From Lecanosticta acicola (lineage: Eukaryota; Ascomycota; Dothideomycetes; Mycosphaerellales; Mycosphaerellaceae), in assembly GCA_963674455.1 (NCBI GenBank), contig CAVMBE010000033.1, positions 226,932 to 290,931 of the forward strand: DNA of 64,000 nucleotides, read 5' to 3'. A model generated the notes under the pieces. It saw nothing but the letters and a program-made list of their open reading frames with translations, did no database searches and had not been told where the DNA came from. The position numbers were made by a program, and so were the translations under genes. Positions within the stretch are counted from its first letter, which is position 1; each line of letters begins with the position of its first letter. Positions 9,665-20,071 of the stretch are shown piece after piece.

Positions 9665-12600
9665 TCACCGCCCATACTCCAAGCTCGGAATAATCACCGG
9701 CCCATACTTCATCGGCTGTCCAAACGCCCCCTCATTCTGCACCAAGAAATCCGCCGCCAGAGATAGCCTGCCTCCTCCTCCGCCCGACCCAAACCCAGGA
9801 GTCTGCGGCGATGCAAAAGCCCCCTGGACCAGTTCCGGATCATAAGCCACACAAGCCAAATAATTCCTCCTGCCCATCAGTCTCCTCAATTCCCTCGCTC
9901 GCCCATCAACATCCGCGGCAAATATCTCCATCATATCTTCTTTAGTCTCACTCGTTAAGTGGGGTGAGGAGCGATGGCCGTTCTGAGGGAGGAAGATCTG
10001 TTTGTTGGAATGAAGGAGTTTGATGACATATGAGGGTGTAGGGGCGTTGACGATGGAGGAGGTGATGAGTTGGTACATGGTCTTATGATCGGAAGGCTTG
10101 GAAGGGTCGTGCATGAGACCGGCGCCGCAGACGTTGACGCTACCGGAAAGGAAGGTCATGCGGAGGGATTTGTTGTGAGAGATTCCTTGGAGGGTGCGGA
10201 TGATGTAGGTTCGTTCGAGGTCCTAGAAGACTGTTAGTTTGTCTTTGCTTGTGTGATCGTGCCGGCTAATCTTTACCTTTGATTCATGTGTCCATAAATC
10301 TCGAAGCTCATCAAGCATGTCGATATTTCCAAACGGACTTAGGACTCCCTGCATCAGACCGGATTTTCCAACGGCTTTCTTAATTCCGTCGAAACCAGAA
10401 TTGACGGCTCCTTTGGCTCCGACGACACCTGCCATGCCTCCGGCGACTTTGCCGAGCATATTAAACCCGCCCGTGACGGCCTTTTTGCCTGTGGCGACGG
10501 TACTCGCTACTTGCTCCACGGCCTCCAATCGAGGGTAGATGATAGGGACGGGGAGTAGCCATATGCAATGCTGCACGCTCGGCGGCAGAGTAGCGACCTT
10601 AGGGAATAGCCCTTGGTAGGTAGGACCAGCCATGACTTGTCTCTCGCCTCGTTCACTCCTCGTATCGGGTCCCACGATAACCACGCTCGGACCAAGATAT
10701 TTCACAAAATGCCATCCCTTGCCAGTAATCGTGAACAAATCAATATCGTTCGAGACATTCCGCAAAATCTCATGCGTCGTGTGATGCTGGAACAGCAGGT
10801 ACATTTCGATTCCAATCCGGCCGAGGTTCTTGAAAACATGGCTCTCCTGCATGTATTCCGGATACGACCCATAGCCATCGAAAATATCATGGTCGTCCAA
10901 GCAGCATACGTGCGGAATCTGTGCAAAGGCCTCTTTGACGGCCGGCTGGTCAAAATGCGAGGTATAGTAATGGAAGTAGGCGTGCGTAACATCCTCTTCC
11001 ATCTTAGCGGTCCACTGAGCCGTTTTGCGGTTCTCCTTGCCGCTGATCTGTGTCCACTGCTTGAGAGCCCCGATGTCCTTCCACAAGCGATCCGCATAAA
11101 TCTGTCCGCCAAGACCAATCTGAGCATGGAAACCACCGCACTCTTGGTGCTTCAGAAGGACATCTTTCCACATGAGCGGTACGCCACCTAGCTTCGACCG
11201 CTCATTGGCTGACACATTGATGGCAAAATCATTACCCGAATGAGCAACAAATCTCCAGCTCGTCTCATGTCGTCCCGCGACAAGAAATTCATACCTCGTG
11301 CAACCGAGATGTGAAGTAATCGCGTATGTCCACTTTGCTGGGCCTGTCTCGTCCATCTTCAGATCCACATCATATCTATAGAAGATCCATCTCTGATGAG
11401 AGTGAATAGGGTGTGCTTTCAGTTGCCGGGGGTTCGGGCTCAGATCTGTGGACTGGTGGATGTGAATCGTGGGAGGCTGAGTGGCCGCATCTGTGATGAC
11501 AAGAATACTTCCAAGCCACAATCCCCGTTCCAAGTCCATGTTGGTATATCGCAGATAGGGACCGAAATAGACGCCATTCGAGGGCTGGATCTTGTACATG
11601 TCCACTCCTGCACTAGGTGGTGGACCAGTGAATCCTGATGCTGTCGGGCTTGCCAAGGAATTCATAGAGAACATACTCTGCCGATCGTAGTTGGCCATCT
11701 GCTGCACAGGAAAGCCGGGCGATTGGAGCGGTTGCTTGAAGACGGAGCCGACGGGACTGGCAACTCCAGCAATGGGGCTGGTTGGCTCTTGTAGGTTCAG
11801 CGGCGTTGGGCCCTTCGGGAATTCCCATTGTGTGGACTGTGTGGGTAGGTGGATGTAGTAGTACTGCCCCGAGTTGTTGTCCAAATGCGCGATCCATCCT
11901 TCTGGCAGCGGAGGCGGGCTTGCGGGGCCTGGTTGATTTGATGTGTTTTGCTGATATTGCTGATTCGCTTGAGCCACATTAATAGGTGCCATGCCGGATG
12001 ATGGCCCAGCGGCACCATTCTGTTGTGATGCTCCAGGTTGCGGCGATGGAGTCGCAGCGTGCGGATCGTTGGCGAAGGCTGGATGGCCTCTGGCATTCGG
12101 ATCCGTGGGTCTCCGCCCACCTTCCCCACCAGCTGCAGTATTTGGGCTTGCGGTATTGGCATACCTGCCCTTTTCATTGGGATAGGGAGAGTGTACGGAA
12201 CCCGCCGCAGGTGGCGAGTAGGCTGGAGGCGGCTCCTCGTTGATATTGAGACTGTTCACGCCTGCCTCCAAGTTTGGACTTGTCGATGGCTGTGGTGGTC
12301 TTGGATAGCTTGGCTGTCTATTCTGACTGTGAGTTGGCACAGCGTCTCCCCTCGACGCAACTTCTTCGGTCCCCTGGAACGCAATCGGTGGTCCATGCGG
12401 CGCTGATCCTGGCTGCTCCGTTGGACTCCAGCTTCCGCTTCCCTGAAATTGCTGTGCTTGAGGCTGTGGTGTCCCTCTCTGAGGCTGTGGTGACGCATAA
12501 TGAGCTCTCCTAGCTGCCGCTGCCGCACTTTGCGCTTGCATCTCATTGAGTGTATTTGTGCCTGGAATACCGGAAGCTGCATATCGCGCTTCAATTCCAC

Positions 12601-13468
12601 TCAGTCCTCCTCCTGCTACTGGCGTATCTATGGGTGTTTCCGGCGGAGGCGGTGATCCTCTCGAAGCTCTGGTGGTCGCATTTGACGCCGTACTGCTCAG
12701 GCGGTTGATCCCAGCGGGATCCGGAATATGCAACCTATTCTGTACTTGAGCTGCTGCTGCTGCTGCCGCACTGGCCGAGGGAGCAGCACCCAAGGGCGGA
12801 GGGTAGAATTGCTGATAATCCTCCGTCGTGGCCGGCGCAGGAGCAGGAACGGCGGCCTTCGCCTTCCTCTCACGCTGTGGCTTCAACTGAAACAATTCAT
12901 CGTCTTCATCGCTCTTATGTGGCGGCTCCGGTCCTCCAGGCGAGTCCGGAGGCACGATGTTCTTCGCAGGTGTTCCCCTCCTCTCCGCGAGCTTCGACAT
13001 GTTTACAGGAGGCAGAGAGCGACCGAACTCTGCTGTAGGTCTATGCGGATCAGTCGGCGCAAAGCGCGCTCTTCCAGTATGTCCGCTCCCGTCCGAAGAC
13101 ATACTGCCTGCACGGAGTCTGGGTGGTCCAAACCCTCGTCCCTCTTCTGCGATGTGGAGCTCCTGCGGCGTGCCCGTCCGAGTTGGTATTCTTCCACCCG
13201 GAGCAGAAGCTCCCGGCGTCGCCTGTCGTCTCGCTCTCTCGTCTGGATATGGTAGGGGCCCGGTAGGGGGAGGTGAGGTCGGAGCGCCGTAAGCCGCGGC
13301 GCTGCTGGGAGGGACCCTATAGCTGGCCCATTGCTGTGTTGGGTCGGGCTGGGCGGTCTGACTCTGGTGCGGCGGTGAGTGTGGTTTGTTAATGCGCAAG
13401 GGCTTGGGGGTTTCCGACTGTGGCATGGAAGTCTCGGGTTGGAGGAAGAGCTCCTCGTGGTCGGCCAT
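9665..13468 (-). CDS. WW-domain protein with PhoD-like phosphatase domain
   Basis: There are two exons, 13468-10277 and 10222-9665, joined by a 54-nt phase-0 intron (GTAAAG...TTCTAG). The product is about 1249 residues. The N-terminal half is Pro/Ser/Gln-rich and disordered. A WW domain follows (Trp525 to Trp548, within PPLPEGW...TQWEFP). The C-terminal half matches the fungal PhoD-like metallophosphatase family: it contains the DDHDIFDGYGSYP metal-site motif (Asp858, Asp859, His860, Asp861), and the second exon supplies the remaining core around SGSVNVCGAG. The family is expected to hydrolyse phosphoester bonds, and the WW module should bind Pro-rich partners. The substrate is unknown. The intron has a length divisible by three but ends with an in-frame TAG, so retaining it truncates the protein by about 185 residues. 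Confidence 0.9.
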
Positions 13469-14266
13469 GTTGTTCGTCGCGACCGCTGGTCGGGAAATGC
13501 GAGGTCTGCTGCTGCTGGGTGCTGCTGCACGTTTCCGTCGTCAACCTGGTGTCTCTCTTACGCTCGCGCTGGCGAGGCTCGGTCTGATCGCACTGTGTAG
13601 CAAGGATAGCTGTGCGATATCACAGCTCATACGTAACCACGCATCAAGCCCGTATGCAGCGGCTGGTGGTGGGTGTCGTGTTATTAGTAGGAGACGTTGT
13701 GTAGAGGGAGACGGGGAAGATGAGAATATCTTGTCGCGGTCGAGTCACTTACGCTTCGCCCACCACATCGCGCGTACGAGGCCAATACTTCCACAGCCTA
13801 TCCGCCTCACCTGCGAGTTGACGTTTCCCTTCCAAGGTGCTTCCTGGTCTGTGATTGGCCAACCCCCATCAGTGGAAGCGCCCAACTTCACTCGCAAGGC
13901 TTGGCTATTTGTCGCAGCCGGATTCTCGCTGTGATGAACGTGGCTCTCGTTCGGCGGCCACTGTCTGGCGGCCCAGCAGTGGTGAGTGGTGGCCAAGACG
14001 TCGTCGCAGAGGAGCGCAGAAACGCAGGACTGGAGATCTCGAGATCAGGATGTGGGATGATGCCCGGGACTCGGCGGGTGTGTCCGTTCTCGATGCCTGA
14101 GACATCAGGTTGTCCATTAGTCACCCCACGTCACACCCGAGATCCGGCTTGGCACAACAGCACTTCTTCCCTCCTCGCTTGCACTTTCTTTCCTCCTTCT
14201 CTCTTCAACACACTTCGTAACTTCGAACGCATAATCAACCACTCATCCTGATTCTCCGTGGAACTG
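13469..14266. other. Divergent promoter region
   Basis: About 0.8 kb separates the minus-strand PhoD/WW gene from the plus-strand RING locus. An inverted CCAAT box is visible at 13854-13858. I see no supported gene; the open frames are short and mutually overlapping. Confidence 0.5.
13854..13858 (-). promoter_or_regulatory. CCAAT box upstream of PhoD/WW gene
   Basis: ATTGG on the plus strand reads CCAAT on the minus strand, within GGTTGGCCAATCACAG. It lies about 390 bases upstream of the phosphatase start codon. This fits a HAP/CBC binding site, but the core is short and could occur by chance. Confidence 0.35.
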
Positions 14267-15600
14267 ATGGTCATATTGGCGTACAACAGCGATTCCGAGG
14301 CGCTTTTAGGCTCCTCCGCCGAACCCGTGATCAACGTGCCCATGGCGGAGGCAGTCACCTGCGTTTTGCCTTACAGACCACATCTTTGAGGTGGCTTGCC
14401 ATTGAACGCGCGGACTACGAGGCTTTGCAATGCGATATTATCGAGAGGCACTTTCTTGGCTGGTCCGATGCCTCAGAGTTGTCGCCTCAGTCTACGCGTG
14501 GCAGTGAATATGCTGGTTGAAAAATCTTGCTTCTCGTGTGCAACGACGCCGGTCCTGCCGGTCAACTGGTCATACCCATTCTCAACCAATGTCTACAATC
14601 GTGCAGCATACCAGCATACACGGCTCTGGCTCAATTTCAAGCACTACGCAAGAGCCCGCCCTTTGACAGCCCTGTTGAGCTGGTGGAGAAAGCGAAGAAT
14701 GTCTCCCATCGACCTGAGCAATACCTGCTCTCATAGCGTTACAAGTTGTCGTGACGTCAGCAACTCCACTTTGGTCGAGCTTCAGAATCGTCAAGCAAAT
14801 GCATCCCTGCAATTCTCAGAAAATGAAGACAGTGAGCCTTGCTTCGAAGCCCAGAACGTACTAACGGATGACTCCTCCGACCATTCAAATCCAAAGGTCG
14901 ACATGCTGGAACGCTTCTTCTCGCCTAGTGGGTTCTCATTTGAATGCACGTACTGGTGCGAAAATGAAGTTCCATAACCTGGCTGGCATTGCGAAAATGG
15001 CCTAAGACGGATATGTCCACACCAAGGGTGTGCCTTGTGCGGATTTTGCGTGGCAGAAGGATTTTCCGGCGTCACGAGTTATACGTGTGGGCAAGTAGGT
15101 AACAGGAAGCGGAGGCAAAAGCGCTCAAGACGCTTGCTTACAGTTTTCACAGGACTGCCACGAGCGGCACGTAAATGAATATGCCCAACACTTCGCCGAG
15201 GTCAAAGAACTACGCCGCAGACTACTTTACGGACCTCTTCCCAACGAAATTATGTCACATGGACCGCACGGAGACTATCATGATTCAGAGCGAAGCAGAA
15301 TCTCGCCGCAGAATCTCGCCGCAGAATCTCGCCGCAGAATCTCGCCGCAGAATCGAAACTTGCACTGAGCTCAGCGATTGGAAGTGCACCTGGCGTCTTA
15401 TTACATCAATGCTGGGAATTGGGGTTCAGAAGGCGAGTATCTCATCTGCCAGGAAGGTGTCCATGACACGGAAAGGCTTGCCATGCTGCCATGCCGACAT
15501 CTCCTGCACGCGGAATGCATCACGACCTGGTTCGCAACTAGTCGACGCAATGGATGTCCATACCGATGTTTGGGTCTCCCATACGCGGTTGGTTGTACTG
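14267..15600 (+). pseudogene. Decayed RING-finger paralogue
   Basis: This stretch carries pieces of a protein related to the intact RING gene at 15829, interrupted by stops. From about 14984 the frame reads a Cys-rich segment (WHCENGLRRICP, then CALCGFC) that matches the CRNGLVRIC part of the intact gene's exon 2; an in-frame TAA lies just before it at 14975. A plausible intron (about 15097-15143, GTAGGT...TTACAG) leads into YAQHFAEVKELRRRLLYGPL, which aligns with the AEHFRGVNEKRSQLDYAPL block that starts exon 3 of the intact gene. An in-frame TGA at 15366 then precedes a RING remnant at about 15435-15570, where the first Cys is replaced by Tyr (YLICQEG instead of CGICQEG) and CPLC has become CPYRC. 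A further TGA at 14518 interrupts an upstream frame. The extreme 5' part is uncertain. Confidence 0.6.
15301..15352 (+). repeat. Thirteen-base tandem repeat, four copies
   Basis: TCTCGCCGCAGAA is repeated four times inside the decayed RING gene. Because 13 is not a multiple of three, each copy is read in a new frame, but three extra copies (39 bases) restore the original frame. It ends 13 bases before an in-frame TGA. Confidence 0.85.
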
Positions 15601-15828
15601 CACGAGACCTTTACTGTTTTGCTGGCTACCATGGGACCACCGTGCGTGGTCAGGCTAAATTGTTTGCTTCCTTGCGAATCAATATTCCACAAGTCTGTCT
15701 CCTTTATTGTACAGACTCCACAAGAAAACCTCACCTTATCAGAATTCTTTGCGATCATTGCCCTGACGAACGTGCACGAGTCTTGCTGACAAAACGCCAC
15801 TGTGTTGACGAACATAAACTACTAATTT

Positions 15829-17015
15829 ATGGCGGACAGGAACAGCGACATGCCACCATATCCAGCCAGTCAGGTGCCGCAATCTTTGACCATGGAACAA
15901 TACACAGCAGTCTACGATTCCCACGTCGGCGATTTCATCCTGGTCGGACGTAGCACCGGCTACTGGTACCTCCTTCTTGTCGCCGGTTTCATCGTGGCAA
16001 CACCACCACTTCCAGGCCGCCTACTTGTGAAGGCAATCCACAATCGCAATAAGGAAATAGCTTTCGAGTACCAGAGATTTGGTGGAAGCTGGCATGCCAA
16101 ATGTTCGCTCGCGAGAATGGAAGCGTCTGAGATTGGGTTGTGTTGCACGAGAGGTGACAAGTTGACTTTGCGGTGCGTTGACGCTTTCCGAACTGATACG
16201 TGCACTGGCGCTGATGTGAATTAGGCCCTCTGCTGAACTGCTTCGGGATCGCTTGGGAGGTGGATGTTTATACCATCGTTGTCGAAATGGTCTGGTTCGA
16301 ATTTGTAGTGATGTTGCGGTGGATGTGCCCTGCCGCTGGTCCATCGGGAGAAAGAATGCTATTGAAGCTGGAAGAAGGCCGAAGACGCTTTGTCCTTTTT
16401 GCATGGGTAATGAGTTGTTCGAGAAGCACGAATATCTGGCATTGGTAAGTTCCCTGTAGTTCTGTTGGAGGTGCCATGTGCTGACTCTCTGAGGCTTGGG
16501 AGCGAGGGCAGTTTGCTCAAAGTGTCCTTGCTGAGCATTTCCGGGGTGTCAATGAAAAGCGCAGTCAGCTCGATTACGCTCCCCTGTCAGCGGACATCGA
16601 CGTCAATACCTTATTGCCTCCGGTACAAGCCTTGGAAGATGCCATGACAATGCCGGCCACCGACCACGGAGCCGACGTGGACGCAGCCGCAGGCCAAGCT
16701 GTGATAAGCGCCCGAGGAGCACTCACATCCTTCGAGAACAATCTCAATCGGCTCGACTCCCCACATTTGGACACATCACAGACTCTCTTCATCCGTACAC
16801 ATACCTACGACTGGTTCCAAACTGCTCGGGAAAGGATTTTCCAGGACGTGTGTGGAATCTGCCAGGAGGGATATCGGGATGCCGACAGCATTGCTTACCT
16901 TCCGTGCGATCATTTCTTTCACGAGACGTGCGTGAAGACTTGTTTGGGGTATCAGCGTGGAGCGAGCAGGTGTCCGCTTTGCTGCCGGGCTATTAATCGA
17001 GCGGCAGGGCTATGA
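15829..17015 (+). CDS. RING-H2 finger protein, likely E3 ubiquitin ligase
   Basis: Three exons (15829-16172, 16225-16444, 16512-17015) with consistent phases give 355 residues. Introns are 52 and 67 nt; the first has a GCTGATG branch-like site. The C-terminus is a textbook C3H2C3 RING-H2 domain: Cys302, Cys305, Cys320, His322, His325, Cys328, Cys342 and Cys345, ending ten residues before the stop. A second Cys-rich segment lies in exon 2 (about residues 130-185, including a CPFC pair). A hydrophobic stretch near residues 45-60 (WYLLLVAGFIVAT) could be a membrane segment. RING-H2 proteins normally bring an E2 enzyme to a substrate; the target is unknown. The start rests on the first ATG of the exon and is less certain than the rest. 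A decayed paralogue lies immediately upstream, so this family has duplicated locally. Confidence 0.75.
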
Positions 17016-18909
17016 TAGCCACTTCAACAGACACTCATCGAGTATGGCATTTTCTGGACAACTTCTCCCGCTGGCAAAACACAACCAGGTGACTGGCAAA
17101 ATACAACCAGGTGAGGTGGGAAGGCAGATGACGCTATCCCGGTCCCAGGTGCCACGTATGAGTACGCGGAGGCATACGGTGGCGGCCCGTAGCTGTCGAA
17201 TCTGCTTTGACTGGTTTTCTATTGGTGCTTCTCAACTACGAATCCCGGAATGCACAGTCATTCGGTGTTTTGAGGGCGCGCTAAGATCGCCATGCGCCAG
17301 CTGCCATACAACTCCTGCAGGGTCTGATCTCAAGACCTATGCCTTCTCAACCTGCTGTGGGAACGCCCAAGGATTTGAAGTTCTTCCGAATTCGAGTTGA
17401 GAGAGTCAACTTTCTTGCCTTAGAGGCTCACAAGCAACCTGCTAAGTCGACTGCTTCCTTTCTACTTTCGCGGTTTCACGGATCGTGACCGCTTTTCAGA
17501 TGGCGTCTGCACAGCACAAACAGCTTGTTGAAATAAGATGTGGCAATTTGGATCTGCTCGCTGTGTGCGAGTATCCAAAGACTGCTTCTGATCCACTTTC
17601 ACGTTGCCCGAGATAAGCTGCAGCATTCCAGCCGTGGCGCGTTGTGACTCTTCCCGATGCGGATAGCCTCTTGTGGAGACTCGCAGAAGAAACAAAACTT
17701 GAGCGAACCATCTTCTCAGGCCAGAACGCCACACATACAAGGACAGACGAGATGGTGTGCGAGCGTGCCGCAGTGGATTCCATTTGCCTGCAGTGCGAAG
17801 GGCAGTACGGGGAGGTCATATAGGCTCCAGCTGCCGCTCTGCGAAAGCTGTTCCTTTCTTCCTTCTTCTTTCCATTGGCAGCCCCGTTGTTCGGCAAATG
17901 CCCATTGCTCATACCATCTGCTGCAGCATGCTCGCTGGATCAGACACACATGCCGCGCCCACAGGCTTATTATGCTACTCCATGCAACGCCCACGTGGCT
18001 GCCTCCGTACAGCACATACACCGAGTTGAAACTACACCAACGCCCCTCGTATTCCTTCACCTGGCGGCGATTGGGCACTAGCGGGTGGCCTCCCTATACC
18101 ATAACGCACCGCCACACCTGCCGCCATACGTCTGCTACCGAGCATCTTTCGTGATGGATGCAATGCGAACCACGCAGAAGGCGTCCCCACTATACCACGA
18201 CAGTCCACTGCCACCGTGGGAGCCTGGCGGGTCGGATGGATGACATAATAGTTCAACATACCATAGGCCATAACGTGGTCCAAGGACTGCATCATCATGG
18301 TAGCAGGGAGCACGCCGTTTTGGTCTGTGGGACGTCTTTAGTCAAAGACAAGCCAGGCATCCTCGCAGACCAAAAGCGCTGACGCTACCAGAATGTGCCA
18401 ATCGTAGGTGTTGAGCTACCAGATTTGCGCCGCCTCCTCCGTAGACCACAGGGAACACATCCCCAGGACTACAGTTCTGAACAACAGGAGCGACCTTCAC
18501 AACGAGTACAACCCAGACCAAGTATCGTCGTCGGTGTGGTCTACCCAACTGTTCCCATCGAATCCCCCTGCGCCTCATTGTCGTTGTGTCTCGCTCGGAA
18601 GCAGAGTTTCAGTTGGGGGCCCTCCGCCCTCTTAGCGAGTCCAACCACGACCTCCCTTACTTCACCGCTTCGTTGCGATACAAGTGATGACGGGGAAGCA
18701 TCGCCGCCAGGACTTCAGGCATCTACCCACGCTCATATAAAGCTGGATCACGATTCTCCCTGGAGTGATCCCTTCCTACCCAGCGAGCAGCGTCTGACCT
18801 CTGTTAGAACCCTTACAGTCAACACCATTAGCAACCCCATCAACACGACGCCTTGCCTCCGATTCCATTCGACAACCCCCTGAGCCGACCACCCTCGAAC
18901 TCGATCACC
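17016..18909. other. 1.9 kb region with possible RING fragment and a promoter
   Basis: The left part (about 17158-17400) has an open frame with CRIC, PEC, RCFEG and CASC spaced roughly like a RING finger lacking its histidines, perhaps a third degenerate family member. A short direct repeat (AAACACAACCAGGTG / AAATACAACCAGGTG, about 17077-17113) lies just before it. The rest, to 18909, holds no supported gene and includes the promoter of the next gene with a TATA box at 18736. Confidence 0.4.
18736..18741 (+). promoter_or_regulatory. TATA box of the 212-residue gene
   Basis: CATATAAAGC lies 174 bases upstream of the start codon at 18910 in otherwise GC-balanced sequence. Position and sequence fit a TATA element; no transcript start is known. 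Confidence 0.4.
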
Positions 18910-19607
18910 ATGTCTTGCCCGCCCATCCCCTGTCCACACCATCGACCAGGCGGACGCCCTGTCTGCCAGAGCTGCTCGACTCCAAAATCCCTCAACGACG
19001 ACCGCGGCCTGTTCCCAGACAACAGCGCTGCTCTCGCCCAGTACCTCCAACACCCAGCCGTGCGCAAGCAAGGTAGGACGCACGCACGCACGCAGTGAAT
19101 CCATGCCGAGAAACTGACAAGAGAGACTTAGCCACCATCGACACCCAAACGCTCTATCGCCAACGACCCATCCCCGCAACCGTGTACGGAGAAGACCCCA
19201 CCGTCGCGTCTAACATCGTCAATGGCGCGCGGCCCCGCCAGTTGCCGGAAATCTACCCTTATGCGAGGGAGATAGCCGACGGTGATCTTCTCTTCGGACA
19301 AGCGCTTCCAGCTCCAAACAGACAACAGCCGCTGTCTCAACCCCAGCCGCTGCCGCTGCCGATGGCACAGCGAGCTCAGGTTAGGAGTGCAGCACAGAGC
19401 CAACCTGATGGAACCCTCAGCGAGCCGCGGAATGCCACCCTACCTCAGCTCAGAGGCACGCATCCCAGACCCCCTACTCAGCCACCCGAAGCCCCTTATA
19501 CGAATGGAGAGTCACGCAGGACATCGGCTCGTCAACAAAGAACAGACTCATCGATGCTTGATCTTAACGTAACGGCCGAACGCGGACAGCAAAGGTCTCG
19601 AAGATGA
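18910..19607 (+). CDS. Small Cys/His-headed, Pro/Gln-rich protein, unknown
   Basis: Two exons (18910-19072 and 19132-19607) joined by a 59-nt phase-1 intron with a CTGAC branch site give 212 residues. The first 23 residues contain a compact metal-ligand-like cluster (Cys3, Cys8, His10, His11, Cys20, Cys23, as CPHH...CQSC), which could hold one zinc. The middle (QYLQHPAVRKQ...TLYRQRP...YPYAREIADGDLLFGQ) looks partly structured, and the remainder is low complexity. I do not recognise the family. The start is supported by ACCATG context, a TATA box upstream, and exact phase continuity into exon 2. The reading frame ends just before a GAC microsatellite. Confidence 0.7.
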
Positions 19608-20071
19608 AGCGGAATCCCTTGACGACGACGACGACGACGACGACGACGGATAGATGGCGCCTAGGTTTCCCGCTCGAGTCCGTTGAGGCTGACTGAGGGA
19701 GTCGATGCTGTTCTTGAGGATTTGATCGAGAGATGGAATTCTTAGCGACCGATTGCATTCATGCGCGATGGCCATGATACTTCACGACTGGCATGCTACT
19801 ACAAGCCGCCGACACTTTCGCGTGGTCGACCAGACTGGCACACCACTTCAGTCCCTACTAAGAAGCCGCCGCATGCCACATTACCTGTTCCGGCAGACGG
19901 ACGTGCCTTTGGCAGCAGAGGCAACGACAGGAGCGCAGGATTTCCACGCATAATATGAGTGTCAACATACACACCCACCGGAAAAATCGATCTGATCTCA
20001 CTCGCGGAGAAAACTTCGACACAGTGCCAAGTTTCACACGCACGTCTTTCATAGCTTGGTATGCAAACACC
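19608..20071. other. Convergent 3' intergenic region
   Basis: This is the gap between two converging genes. A (GAC)n microsatellite occupies 19621-19649. No gene or terminator with clear structure is visible. Confidence 0.5.
19621..19649. repeat. (GAC)n microsatellite
   Basis: About ten uninterrupted GAC units lie just downstream of the stop codon of the small Cys/His-headed gene. Confidence 0.9.

Noticed and set aside
16289..16310. GGTTCGAATT as a tRNA T-loop (B box)
   Set aside because: No matching A box, acceptor stem or anticodon arm is present; the sequence lies inside exon 2 of the RING gene. Other GTTCGA matches in the window also failed this check.
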